Source of the DNA: Rhizaria sp. SCN 62-66
Lineage: Eukaryota; Rhizaria, unplaced
Assembly (NCBI GenBank): GCA_001724265.1
Contig: MEDY01000453.1
Location: forward strand, 1-20,814
Direction of reading: 5' to 3'
DNA: 20,814 nt
The position numbers were made by a program, and so were the translations under genes. The notes below the pieces were generated by a model, which was given only the letters and a program-made list of their open reading frames with translations, did not search any database and was not told the origin of the DNA. Shown in pieces: positions 1 to 9,814 of the stretch (positions are counted from its first letter, which is position 1; each line of letters begins with the position of its first letter).

Positions 1-1179
1 GACGTAGCCGCCGCCCGCGCCGCCGCCGCCGCCGCCGCCGCCGTCGTCGTCGCCGGCTGCCACGCCCGACTCGTCCGCGTCGTAGAAGGCGCGCGCCGCG
101 CGGCGGTCTGCGGCGCGGTCCAGCGCGCGCGACATGCGGCCGCCGCGAGAGGAGTTGGACCCGCGGCTGCTGCCGTCTGCGGTGTATGCGTTTTCGTCGT
201 TATGGTTGTTGTTAAGAGCGGCGCTCGTGACTTGTTTGCGGGTGAGGGTCGACAGCTCGTTATCAGCAGAGCTAGAGCTAGAGCTAGAACTAGAGCTGTT
301 CGCGGCCTCGTTGGTTGCAGAGACAGCGGCAGCGGCCGCGGCGGCGCGCTGCGCGAAGCGGCCAGTCAACACGCCTGCACCTGCCCCTGCACCGGCACTG
401 ACGTTCGTATTGACCCTGGCGTTGGCGCTTGAGCTGGAGCTGGAGCTCGAGCTCGAGGGAGCACTGTGCTGTCGCTGATATGGATGGGAGTGCGAGTGTG
501 ACGGTTGAGGGGGCCGGTCGGGGGCAAAGCCGCCGAAGCTGCGGATGTTCCCGCCGCGCACGTGGCCAGAGCTGCTGCTGCTGCTGCTGTTATTGTTGTT
601 GTTGTTGTGGTGGTGGCTGTTGGCACTGGTAGCAGGAGCAGCAGTGTACTGAGGCTGTTGCTCCTGGGGCTGCGCCTGTTGGCCCCAGCGGGAGCCAGAG
701 CCAGAGCCCGAGCCAGAGGCAGAGTGAGAGCTCGAGCTCGAACTAGAGCCGGAAGCTGAGTTTTCCCAACGATTGTTGCGCTCGCGGTCACGGTCATTCC
801 GCTCACGGTCGCTGCGCTCACGGTCGCTGCGCTCACGGTCGCTACGGTCGCGCTCGCTATAGCCGCTGTAGCTGTAGCTGTCGCGGCCGCGGTCGCGGTC
901 CCGCTCACGGTCGTGGTCACGGTTGCGATCGCGGTCGCGGTCGGTGCCGCGGTCGCGGTCAGCGAAAGGCCTGCTGTCGCGACTGTCCCTGTGGCCGTCG
1001 CGGCTATCACGGTAGCTGTCGCGGGGCGGAGAGCGGCGGTCGCGGTCGCGATCATGGTGACTGCCGTGGTCACGGTCACGATTGCTGTCACGGTCTCGGT
1101 CGCGGTGACTGTCGCGGTCGCGGCGTGAGCTGTCGTACGAGTCAGAGCGGCCGTGGCGGTCGCGCTCGTAGCTGCTCAT
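1..1179 (-). CDS. RD/SR-rich N-terminal part of a probable PRP16-type (DHX38-like) DEAH splicing helicase, partial
   Basis: The minus-strand frame opens with ATG at 1179-1177 and stays open for 393 codons to the left edge, so the 3' part of the gene is missing. Residues 1 to about 150 are almost wholly Arg/Asp/Ser/Glu dipeptides (RD, RE, SDRER), the style of spliceosomal RS/RD domains. Next come Ser-, Asn- and His-rich stretches and an Ala run. Near the edge lies a more ordered segment, LDRAADRRAARAFYDADES, followed by an acidic and Gly-rich run. In PRP16/DHX38 proteins a charged RD/RE-rich N-terminus leads into a conserved ADRDWYxxDE-type motif before the helicase core, and ARAFYDADE resembles it. 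The name rests on that short match, because no helicase motif lies inside the window. Another RD-rich splicing factor is possible. The coding call is secure and the product call moderate. Confidence 0.6.
   Translation of the reverse strand, partial: MSSYERDRHGRSDSYDSSRRDRDSHRDRDRDSNRDRDHGSHHDRDRDRRSPPRDSYRDSRDGHRDSRDSRPFADRDRGTDRDRDRNRDHDRERDRDRGRDSYSYSGYSERDRSDRERSDRERSDRERNDRDRERNNRWENSASGSSSSSSSHSASGSGSGSGSRWGQQAQPQEQQPQYTAAPATSANSHHHNNNNNNSSSSSSSGHVRGGNIRSFGGFAPDRPPQPSHSHSHPYQRQHSAPSSSSSSSSSSANARVNTNVSAGAGAGAGVLTGRFAQRAAAAAAAVSATNEAANSSSSSSSSSSADNELSTLTRKQVTSAALNNNHNDENAYTADGSSRGSNSSRGGRMSRALDRAADRRAARAFYDADESGVAAGDDDGGGGGGGGAGGGYV
786..845 (-). repeat. 15-bp tandem repeat encoding SDRER units
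   Basis: Three 15-bp units (801-815, 816-830, 831-845; plus-strand unit gctcacggtcgctgc, the last differing by one base) follow one degenerate copy at 786-800. On the coding minus strand each unit reads GAC CGT GAG CGC AGC and its permutations, giving repeated SDRER in the helicase-like N-terminus. The period is a multiple of three, so copy-number changes keep the frame. Confidence 0.8.
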
Positions 1180-1579
1180 CAAGAGGGCAACGCGGCGCCG
1201 GCCGTGCGGGGGCGCTGAGAGGTTGGTGCGGGGCTAGGTAAGGGGACTGCGGTGGGCGCGATGAAGCAATGTTTATGGTGGAAAAGGGGCACGACTAAAA
1301 GAGTGTCAAAAGAGGGGGTAAAGAGAGGCGGTGGAGGAAATAAAGTCAGATTTAAAGTAAAATGTAACATTTAATACAGAAAAGGCAACAGCAGCGTGTT
1401 TGACGAAGACAATGATTACCGGATTCAATTTGAAGTCAGAGCTCGCTCCGCAAGATCCAGCCAGCCGTTGCGGTGGGTAGTGTCGTTGGGGGGTCGTGAT
1501 CAACCAACTTTGAACAGGCCAATCTCGCTACACATCCGTTTCCGTCTTTTGATTTTGTGACCAAGACATACCGTTTGCG
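1180..1579. other. Divergent intergenic/promoter region between the helicase-like gene and SF3A3
   Basis: This 400-base non-coding stretch lies between two start codons facing away from each other. The left 80 bases are GC-rich and probably hold the 5' leader of the minus-strand gene. From about 1260 the sequence turns A/T-rich. It must carry the promoters of both genes, which are both probable spliceosome components. A CCAAT element is listed separately. I saw no convincing TATA box and no RNA gene. Confidence 0.6.
1517..1523 (+). promoter_or_regulatory. Candidate CCAAT element upstream of SF3A3
   Basis: The sequence ggccaat ends 56 bases before the SF3A3 ATG. The same heptamer occurs upstream of the deaminase gene (10956-10962). 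It resembles the NF-Y/HAP CCAAT box. Its closeness to the ATG means it could instead lie inside the transcript. Confidence 0.25.
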
Positions 1580-3744
1580 ATGTCGTCTTCCGTAGCTGAT
1601 GTGGCTCGTCTGCTGCACCTCGACGTCGAGGCGCAGACGCACGCTATTGTCGCTGACATGCAGGAGGAGCCCCGCCTCGTACGTCCTCTCATAATCCTCT
1701 TTCTCGCTCCATAATATCTTTTTCGATAGTGATTCATTCACACTTTATCTAAATATAACAATGTATCATATTAGTATCTCACGCTTAATTTTCTTATTGT
1801 CCTGTATTAACGCGCGCACAGACGAAGGACCGGATCAGCCGCGACCAGCGCATCGCGGCGCGGCTGGCGCAGCTCGAGTCGGACTGGCGTCAGCTCTCGG
1901 ACTTCTACGCCGACGCCGACGGCACGCGCCGCGCGCAGCTCGATGCGTACTCCTACACCGACTCGCTGTCGCCGTTTCTGCAGCGCGCGGCGGCCGTGCG
2001 TGCGTACCACGCCGCGCAGGGCGACCTGGCCGCGCTCGCCACAGCCCACGACGCCGCGCTCTCGACCTTCGTGCAGGCCTCCGCGGCCGCGCTGGCGGAC
2101 CCCGTACATGCACCCGCCGTGCCCGCGGCCGCCGCGGCCGCCGCGGCTGTGGCAACCCCGGCGTCGCTGCGCTTCGCGCCCGCGGAGCTGCAGGGCCGCG
2201 TGCTGGACCTGCAGCCGCTGCACGCACGCTTCCTCAACCTCCCCCTAGTGCGCCCCCGCCTCACCGCGGCCGCCACTGCCGCCGCTGCTGCTGGTGCTGC
2301 TGGTGCTGGGAGCGGCGCGTCCGCTGCGATGACGGAGGTGTCGTACATGGACTTCTTGTCCCTGCTCGCCGAGCTCTCCTGCGCGCTGCCGGCCTCGGCC
2401 AAGCTCTCATTGTCCTCCGCCGCGGCGACGGTGTACCTGGCGTTCCTCCAGGACCTCTGCGCCGCGCTGGGCTCCTTCCACGCGCGCACGCGGCCGCTGG
2501 CGCCGCCCGCGGCCGCGCTCGAGGCCGAGGCCGACGCCGCGTGCGCCGCGCTCTGGGCCGCGCGCGCGCTCCCCGGGTGGTTCCCCGCCGCCGACGCCGC
2601 CGCCGCCGCCGAGGCCGTGGGCGCGCCGCCCACCGAGTACCCCGTGCGGCCCGCCGTCGCCGCGCTGCTGGGCGGCCAGACCGCGAAGCAGCTGCTCGAC
2701 GCCAGCAACAGCAGCAACAGCAAGGATAACAACGCAGATGCTCAGGGACAGCAGCAGATGACGGATGGCAGCTCTGACTCGGGCTCTAGCTCGAGCTCTA
2801 GCGCCTCTGCTGCTGCTGATGCGCTGGGTTTGGACAGCAATCCGCTGTTTTGCGTCGCCTGCGACAAGCTTTTCCCCAAGCAAACCGTGTTCGACTCGCA
2901 CTTGACTGGCAAGAACCACCGCAAAAACGCGGAGAAGCGCGCGCAAAGCAGCGCCAACGCCGGCCATCACAACAACAGCAGCAGCAGCAGTGTCAGTAGC
3001 TCCAGCGCGAGCGCGAGCAGCTCTGCGTCTCCTGCGGCTGCATCTGCCTCTGCTTCTGCTGGTTCTGCTGAGGGCGCCAGCTTCAGTCGCAGCGCCTTCG
3101 CGGAGGCGGCGGCGCGGCTTGAATTCCGCGCGGCGGCGTGGTGCGCGCTGCTGCGGCCCGTGCTCGAGGCCACGCTGCTCTTCCTCGACAAGCGCCGCAC
3201 GGCGTCATACGCGGAGCTGGCCGCGGGCGCGCTGGACGGTGCGGCGGGCGCGCTCGACGCAGCCGCAGAGATCTCGGCCGCCGCCGCCGCGTCCGCCGCG
3301 GGGGCCGCGGGCGGCGCGGGCGGCGCGGGCGGCGACGAGGACGACGAGGACGCGGCGGGCGCGCGGTACAACCCGCTGGACGTGCCGCTGGGTTGGGACG
3401 GGAACCCGATCCCGTTCTGGCTGTACAAGCTGCACCAGCTCAACCTGCGCTTTGAGTGCGAGATCTGCGGCGGCGAGAGCTTCCGCGGCACGCGCGCCTA
3501 CTACCAGCACTTCCGCGAGTGGCGGCACACGTACTTCCTCAAGGCGCTGGGCATCCCGAACTCCGAGCACTTCGTCAACGTGGCCAAGGTGGACGACGCG
3601 CGCGCGCTGCACGCGCGGCTGCAAAGGGACCAGGCGCAGGGCCAGTTCCGCGCCGCGCAGCAGGAGGAGGTCGAGGACATGCTAGGCAACGTTTACAGCA
3701 AGGGCGCCTACGACGACCTCAAGAGCAAGGGACTTATCATCTGA
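1580..3744 (+). CDS. SF3A3: Splicing factor 3A subunit 3 (SF3a60/Prp9), two exons 1580-1678 and 1822-3744
   Basis: This is a subunit of the SF3a complex of the U2 snRNP, acting in the nucleus in branch-site recognition. The join gives 673 residues, against about 500 in human SF3A3. The extra length is Ala- and Ser-rich inserts. Exon 1 encodes 33 residues, and the junction EEPRL/TKDRISRDQRIAARL restores the family's N-terminal helix. A first C2H2 finger lies at C377, C380, H393 and H399. This finger is known from other SF3a60 proteins but absent from the human one. The signature GWDGNPIPFWLYKLHQLN follows. The C-terminal matrin-type finger is C579, C582, H596 and H602, followed by the LGIPNSEHFVNV block. 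The protein ends in YDDLKSKGLII, as the family does. The start at 1580 is the only ATG that gives the conserved N-terminus. The stop is TGA. Identification is very secure. Confidence 0.96.
1679..1821 (+). other. Intron of SF3A3 (143 bp, phase 0)
   Basis: The donor is CTC/GTACGTCC and the acceptor CGCGCACAG/ACG. The intron contains in-frame stops and is AT-rich against GC-rich exons. A yeast-like branch sequence TATTAAC sits at 1805-1811, only about 10 bases before the acceptor AG. Removing it joins two segments that are contiguous in other SF3a60 proteins. Confidence 0.92.
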
Positions 3745-4322
3745 GCCAGACAACACGCAGTGAGGGACTTTCGTGATCGCAAAGCTTTGTTGTTGCTGCG
3801 GCTGAACTGGACAACCAACTTTACCGTTGGGCCAGTGATGTTATTTGGTGTTTTTGTGAATTAATAATACGTTTATACAGTAGAGTGAAGAAAATACACA
3901 CGAATACAGAAAGTTTCAGTCCCGTAATATGCGTTTATAAAGCGTGATATGTGTCGATAAGCATTTGCACGCAGTTGCCGGACACAGACTAGCCGTTTTT
4001 GTGGGCTCGAGTGCCTCCTGCGATGACGATCAACAACTATGAAGAAGTCGGTGTATGGTCCGTTAATGAACAGGTTACTAGAATGTCAGGATATTTTACT
4101 TACTTTCACGTTTGTTTTTCTTTTACCATTGCGGATAACGTTTTTTTGACTCCACTATATTGTTTTCAGTGGTCCTGAAACAGACACCCAACTCTCTCCA
4201 CAAGAGCGACGTAACGCTTCTTCCCTGCAGAGCCACGACGCACGCTACGCGCGTGACTGACATATAGCAAACTAAGCTTAGACTTATTGCTGAAAGCCGC
4301 CTTATTACTGGCGCAGGACGCG
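3745..4322. other. Intergenic: SF3A3 3' end and IFT54-like gene 5' region
   Basis: This is 578 bases of mostly AT-rich DNA without a convincing gene. Its first part should hold the SF3A3 3' UTR, although no AATAAA is seen. Its second part leads into the gene starting at 4323. Pyrimidine tracts ending in AG (ttgttttcag to 4169, cttccctgcag to 4230) could be acceptors of a 5' UTR intron. The frame of the downstream gene is open only from 4257, with no ATG before 4323. Confidence 0.5.
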
Positions 4323-5206
4323 ATGCCAGTCTCAGCCGGCTCCCGCCGCCCCGACACTGCCCGCGCCCCTTCATCGTCGTCCGCCTACGGCGGCGGCGCG
4401 GGCGGCGCGGGCGGCGCTGGCGGCTCTGGGGCCTTGGGCCCGCTGGCAGGCACAGATTTGGACGCGCTGACGACGGACGAGCTGCGGCGGCTGTCGTCAG
4501 CCTTCCAAGACACGCCATCGCAGACGCTGCTGTTGTCGGCGCTCGAGCGCCGTCTGTCGTCCTTCTCGGCGCGCCCCGCCACGGCCCACACCGCGCGCCC
4601 GGTCGCCGCTGCGGGCGCCGCTGCGCAGTACGGCCCCTTACGCGCGCCCGCGGCCGCAGCGACGCTGCCACGCGGGTTCACATCTTTCGCAGCGCCAACA
4701 GAGGCATCATCGTCATCGTCGTCGTCGTCTCTCGCGCGCACGCTGCCTTCTGCTCGTGCCAATAACAGCGCTGCCGCGCAAAACAGGGCGCGGCGCGGCG
4801 GCGCTGCCAGCGCGGTGCCCAACTTTCTGCGCCCCACGGCCGCGTCGAACTCCCAGGGCGCCGGCAAGCGCATCCTGCCGCCGGCCCTCATCGGGCTCAG
4901 CGCCAGTCACAGCGCCCGTCTCGGCGTCGGGGCGCGGCCGCAGCAGCAGCAGGTGCGGGCGCAGGCGCGGCAGCCGTGGCAGAGCTCAACCGCGACTGCG
5001 GCGGCTGCCGCTGCGAGCGCGACTGCCACAGGCCCACGTCGGCAGCAGCAGCAGCAGGCCCAGTCTCAGTCCCAGTCGGCGCGCGCTCAGTGGCAGCGGC
5101 CCTCGTCGCCGCCGTTCCCACGCGCGTACGCGCGCACCGGCAGCAGCGGCGCCGGCGGTGGCCGGGCCGGGCTCGACTCGACAGGCGCCTTCATCGCCGC
5201 CAACGA

Positions 5207-5239
<33 letters not shown>

Positions 5240-8200
5240 TGCCAGTAGCGTCGGCTTCGGCTCCGGATCCCGGGGCGTGTCGTTGCTGTCTCATCCCCCT
5301 AATGCCCGCAGCCAGGGCAACGGGGTCGACGACGTCGACGACAGCGCCGCTTTATACGCCGACGACGCCGCCCAGCGCAGCGGTCTGTATCGCGGCGAGC
5401 CCGCCACCTCCGGCGTGTGGACGGTTCCCGGACCTGCCGACGACGACAATACCAATCACGACAACAATGAGAATGACGACCCTGACGCAGCGCACCGCAA
5501 CGCGGAGGTCGCGGCGGTGACGCTGGCGCTTGAGGTGTGGGACGGCGAGCGCCCACTGCCCAACAGCAGCAGCAACGGCACCGCTCGCGGAGGCAACAAA
5601 AACGCGGCGCGTTTCAACCCTGCGGCCGCGGCTGCTGCGGCCGAGGCGGATGCGGCGCGCGCGCAGCTGTCGGCGCTGGCCTGGGAGGCCGAGGCCGACC
5701 GGCGCGCGGCCGCTGCCGCTGCGGCGGCCACGGGCGCGGGCGCGCGGCGATTCGCACAGGCCGCGGCCGCCGTCGAGAGGCTTGCTGTCGTCGCTGAGAA
5801 CACTGCGCGCGCCGCGGCGAGTCAGAGCAAGCTCCAAAAGCAGCAACAGCAGCAGCAGTCGCTGCAGAGCAAAGGGACGGCGCCTGGGCTGAGTGCGAGT
5901 GTGCGGAGGACCAAGAGCAGCACCCGACGCGCGGATAGTGGTGACGACAACGACAACGACGAAAACAGGCGCAACGGCTGCAGCCCCGCGACTGCGCCCT
6001 CACAACCGCAACAACAGCAACAACTGCAACAGCAGCCGCCGCAGATGGCGCCGCAGCTGGCGCCGCCCTATCTGCCGCCCACTCCCTGGGGCGGCTACGG
6101 CGGCTACGGCGCCCACGGCGGCGGCGGCGGCGGCGGTGCGATGGGTATGGGCATGGGCATGGGGATGGGTGAGGCGATGATGATGTCGATGCTTATGGCG
6201 CAGCAGCAGCAGTTTGCGTGGCAAATGTACACCCAGCAGCAGCAGCACCAACACCAGCAGCAGAAGGAGGCTGCGCGCCGCCGTCGCCGTCGCCGCCGCC
6301 GCCACCGGGGCGGTTACAGCGACGACGACGACGATGACGACGACAGCGACGGGAGCCGAGGTTACTCCGACTCGGACGCCGGCTCTGGCTCCGGCTCTGG
6401 CTCGGACCGTCGCCGCCGCAGCAGCCGCCGCCGCAGCCGCCGCGGCGCCCGCAGCGGAGGCAACGACAGGCGCAGCGGCGGCGGCCCCCCCGGCGCGGCG
6501 TCCCTGCAGCGGCGCGGGTCGATCAACCCGCTCGAAGTCGACCTGGACATGGATTTGGACTCGCCAGACGCGGTCACATACACCAAGCAGCCCCTCGCCA
6601 GCGCGGCGGCGACGGCGACGCCCAGGGCCGCGCCCGCGACGCCGGCGACGCGCGGACTCTCTTTGCTCTCGCCGGGCTCCCCGAACCCCGGCGCAAGCGG
6701 CCTGGCGGACCGGCCCGTCTTGGGCGCGCTACGGCCCTCGCTGGCGTCCCCGCCCGCCACGCCCCGGGTCTCGCCACCGGGCCTCAGTGGCGGTGGCGGG
6801 CTCGGCGGGCTGTCGCTTTCCGTGCCGCCGACGCCGCAGGCCGCCGCGGGCGCAGGGCTTTCGCTCTCGGGCTTCGCGGTGCCGCCTGCGCTGTCGCTGG
6901 CGTCCTCTCTACCGCCGCAGCCGCCGCAGCCGCCGCTGCCGCCGCAGGAGCCCGAAGCCGAGACCGAGGCCTCTGCGCCCTACGCCACCCTCGCGCGCGC
7001 CATTAACGACAGCAGTAACAAAGGCACAGACGCGGTGCCGCCGCTGCGCGCGGCGGCCCCGTCGACGCGCAAGCACGCGCCGCCTGCGCTGACCGCGCGC
7101 GTGGCCGCGCTGCTCTCGGCGCCGCCGCTGCGGCTGGCCGTGTCGGCGCCCGCGCTGGCGCTGGCGCTGCCGCCGCTGCTGCGGCTCGCGGCCGCGCAGC
7201 TGCACCGCGCCGCGGGCCGCGCGCTGCTGCCCGCGACACTGCTGGCAGCCGACCCCGCGCTGGCGCTGGGCGGCGCCGCGCTCCGGGGCGGCTTCGCGGC
7301 GCTCGCGGCGACGACTGCCGCGGCATCTGCGCAACAGTCAGCCCATAGCGGTGCTGCTGCTGCAGACGGCGACGGCGACGGCGATGACGAGGCCGCTGTG
7401 GCGGCGCACGAGAGAGACTCGCTGGACGACCTTGCGCTCGCACTCGCGGCGAACAACGCCAACAGCAATAGCGCAAGCGCTGGCAGTGCCTCTGCAGTCG
7501 AGGCGGCGCCGGCTCCGGGGGCTGAGGTGGCTGCGACTGCGTTTGCGGCGCGCTTTCTGTGCTGGGCCGCGCAGCTCGCCGCCGCCACTCTGCTGTCCCC
7601 CAACAGCGGCAGGGATAGAGGCAGCAACAGCAGCAGCGGCAGTCAGGCCGACGGGCCTGCGCTGCGGCGCGAGGCCGCGGCGGGGTTGCTGTGCGCCCTG
7701 TGGCACCACGCGCGCGCCGGCGCCACTATGGCGGGGACGGGGGTTCCTGCGTGCGAGACCGCCGCGCCGGGCCCCGGGCTGCTGCCGCTGCGCGTGCCGG
7801 CCGCCGCGGCGCTGGCGCTGGCCCGCGGCCGGCCCGGCGCCGCGGAGCTGGGCTGCTGGGCGCTGGCGCTGGCCGCCGCCGCGGCTGCGGACGCTGCGGC
7901 CGCGGGCGCGGTGATTCGCGAGGAGCCGGAGTTGGAGCCGGAGCGGGAGCGGGAGCTCGAGAGAGAGAGGCTGCGCGAGCGCGAGCGCGAGCGCGAAGCG
8001 AAGGCAGCGGCCGAGGCGAAGGCTGCTGCTGAAGCCAAAGCTGCCGAGGAAGCCAAGATTGCTGCTGAAGCTAAGGCCGCTGCCGAAGAAAAGGCTGCCG
8101 CCGAGGCCAAAGCTGCAGCTGAAGTCAAGGCTGCGACTGAAGTTAAGGCTGCTGCAGATGCGAAAGCAGCCACTAAGGCTAAAGCCGTCGCCGCCGCTGC

Positions 8201-9431
8201 CGCCGCCACTGCTGCCGCCGCAGCGGCTGCAGCGAAGCCCGCGCCACTGAGCGTTGTCAGCGGTGGGGAGAGCGAAAGCGAGGCGACCGAGGCGGAGACA
8301 CCGCGGCCGGTGAGCGCGGGCGACGCGATGAAGCGCGCGCGCGAGGCCGCGGCGGCGCGCAAGGCGGCCAAGAAGGAGAAGAAGGACAAGCGGGACAAGA
8401 AGGACGTCGCTGCTGCTGCCGCTGTTACTGCGGTTGCAGAGCCGGCGACGCCAACGGGCAAGCAGCCCAAGAGCGCGCGCAAGAGCGTCACTGCCGCTGC
8501 CTCCGCTGCCGCCGCAACTGCTGCTTCGACTACCGCGCCCGCCGCGTCGTCAGCAGCGCCGGCGACGCCTTCGACCAAGGCCAAGTCTCTTAAGCCTGCA
8601 GCTGCTGCCGCCGCAGCCGAGCCCGCTGCGCCCGCCGCGCCCGCGCTCGTGGAGCCCCCCGCCGCGCCAGCACCGTCGTCGGTGGACACCGAGGTCCGCG
8701 CCACGGTCCGCGCGCTAGCTGCGGCCGCCACCGAGGCCAAGGCCCTGACGCAGCGCCTCGCGGCCGTCAACAACACTGTCGCTCACAGCGGCAGCGAGGC
8801 GGCGGCGGCGACGGGGCTGCGCGCGCTCGCAGCGCGCGCGCTGAGCACCGACGACGAGCTGCGGCTCTCGAGGCCGCCCTTCGCGCTGCTGCACGGCGTG
8901 CTGGCGCTGCTGCACGGCGCGTGCCTCGAGGCGCGCGCGGGGTTGGCCAGCGCGCGCAAGCTGCCCAGCGAGGTCGGGCTCATGCCGCTCGCGCTGCTGC
9001 CGTCGCCGCTGCTGCTGGGGGCCGCGCCCGCGGCGCTGCTGGCGACCACGGACGAGGGCAAGACGCTGCGCCGGGGCTTTGTCACCGCGCTGCTGCAGTG
9101 GCTTCACGCGGTCGCGCAGCGCCGCAACGACGCCAGCGACGCGTACGCGTTTCCTGAGGCGCGGCGCCTGCTGCGCGGCTGGTTCTTGCTCCCCGAGGGC
9201 GCGAGCACTGCTGCTGCGGCCGCTGATCATGCTGCTGCTGCTGTTGCTGATCCTTTTGCAGCGGTAAGTGGGAGCGCGCGTGCGGAGGCTGCGCGCGCGC
9301 TTGCGAGCGCGGCACTGGCGGGCAAGGGGCCCGAGAAGACGAACCGCGTGCTGCAGGCCGTGCTCGCGGTCACCGTGGCGCGGCTCCGCGAGGGCGTCCA
9401 GTTTGAGGAGGAGCAGGCGAAGAGCAAGTGA
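4323..9431 (+). CDS. Giant Ala/Gln/Asp-rich protein with a C-terminal IFT54 (TRAF3IP1)-like CH domain
   Basis: One uninterrupted frame from ATG 4323 to TGA 9429-9431 gives 1702 residues. The first ~900 are disordered: Gly/Ala/Ser, poly-Asp-Gly (about 296-306), poly-Gln, a Gly-Met repeat near 605, ten consecutive Arg, then acidic runs. Residues about 918-1198 are Ala/Leu-rich and probably helical. About 1200-1290 is a Glu/Arg then AKAAAE-repeat coiled coil. A Lys-rich patch lies near 1343-1361. The ordered C-terminus (about 1500-1702) contains LSRPPFALLH and later ALAGKGPEKTNRVLQAV. These match the LSKPPFRYLH and VAGHEPERTNELLQ blocks of the IFT54 N-terminal calponin-homology-like domain in the same order. 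IFT54 is an intraflagellar-transport B subunit with that domain first and a coiled coil after it; here the order is reversed. It may be a ciliary protein, a diverged IFT54 or a distinct fusion. I do not call it IFT54 itself. Confidence 0.8.
5208..5240 (+). repeat. (GACGGC)n repeat encoding Asp-Gly
   Basis: Eleven codons alternate GAC and GGC with a single final GAT. The run is a hexanucleotide microsatellite inside the disordered N-terminal half of the giant protein and is frame-neutral for length change. Confidence 0.85.
7990..8190 (+). repeat. AKAAAE-type repeat, predicted helical or coiled-coil segment
   Basis: About ten copies of a six- to seven-residue unit (AKAAAE, AKAAEE, VKAATE and variants) follow a Glu/Arg run. 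Codons vary between copies (GCT, GCC, GCA, GCG; AAG, AAA). The repeat is therefore conserved at protein level rather than being a recent DNA expansion. It links the Ala/Leu-rich region to the Lys-rich patch of the giant protein. Confidence 0.7.
8832..9428 (+). other. Protein domain: IFT54-like calponin-homology (CH-IFT) domain at the C-terminus
   Basis: Key blocks are LSRPPF at residues 1515-1520 (encoded from 8865), a helix-rich middle with FVTALLQWLHAVAQ, and GPEKTNRVLQ from G1669 to Q1678 (9327-9356). In IFT54 the corresponding blocks are separated by a similar helical middle, shorter than here. The match is from remembered family motifs, not from a search. The spacing includes an Ala-rich insert near 9205-9255. 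Confidence 0.65.
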
Positions 9432-9814
9432 TTTGACGAGCAATACTGACACATGTGATTCAGGGAATACTTAATGTTTTGTTTACTTAGAGTACTATTT
9501 TCATCAATACAATGATCTTATTGATTATTTTCTTAAAGTGATGGACATTCAGATGCCTGTCATGCTTACTGATGAGATGATTTACATAAAGTGAGCTGTA
9601 TTTGTTTTGCTTTACTTTGCTTGTGACCGATTGAGCAGAGACTGCTCATATCCGTCTGTTGTTGTTGAGATACTCAGTTACAAGTACGACTTCTGTGTTC
9701 TTGTTCTTGCAATGTACATATGCAAGTTGTTCTTTAGTTTCCAAGCAAGAGGGACTTGCACAAATGATGAACGTTTTGTTTGATGTGTACCGTGGCCATA
9801 TGAACGCTGAGCGC
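9432..9814. other. Convergent intergenic spacer (3' ends of the IFT54-like gene and the deaminase)
   Basis: These 383 bases are AT-rich and lie between two stop codons pointing at each other. The spacer should hold both 3' UTRs. No AATAAA is seen for either strand, and no RNA gene was recognised. A TGATGA sequence near 9572 resembles a snoRNA C box, but no matching D box or terminal stem is evident. Confidence 0.5.

Noticed and set aside
366-1091. A 241-codon minus-strand frame rich in Thr, Ala and Val
   Set aside because: It is a frame shadow of the RD-rich coding frame, which starts at 1179 and is longer. The alternative reads the same repeats as meaningless Ala/Thr/Val runs.
1501-3821. 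The shared 11-mer caaccaacttt upstream (1501) and downstream (3811) of SF3A3
   Set aside because: An 11-base match between two sites in 20 kb is expected by chance, and the flanks do not match.
4039-4169. A possible small first exon (ATG 4039, MKKSVYGPLMN) with a GT-AG intron 4074-4169 leading to the giant protein gene
   Set aside because: The acceptor would lead into a different frame that meets a stop before 4323. The donor (GTTACT) does not match the other introns.
7643-8776. A 377-codon minus-strand open frame opposite the giant protein
   Set aside because: GC-rich repetitive coding DNA leaves antisense frames open. The plus strand carries the IFT54-like blocks and one continuous frame of 1702 codons.
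9565-9660. A C/D-box snoRNA candidate around TGATGA at 9572
   Set aside because: No D box at a suitable distance, no terminal stem and no recognisable guide element were seen.
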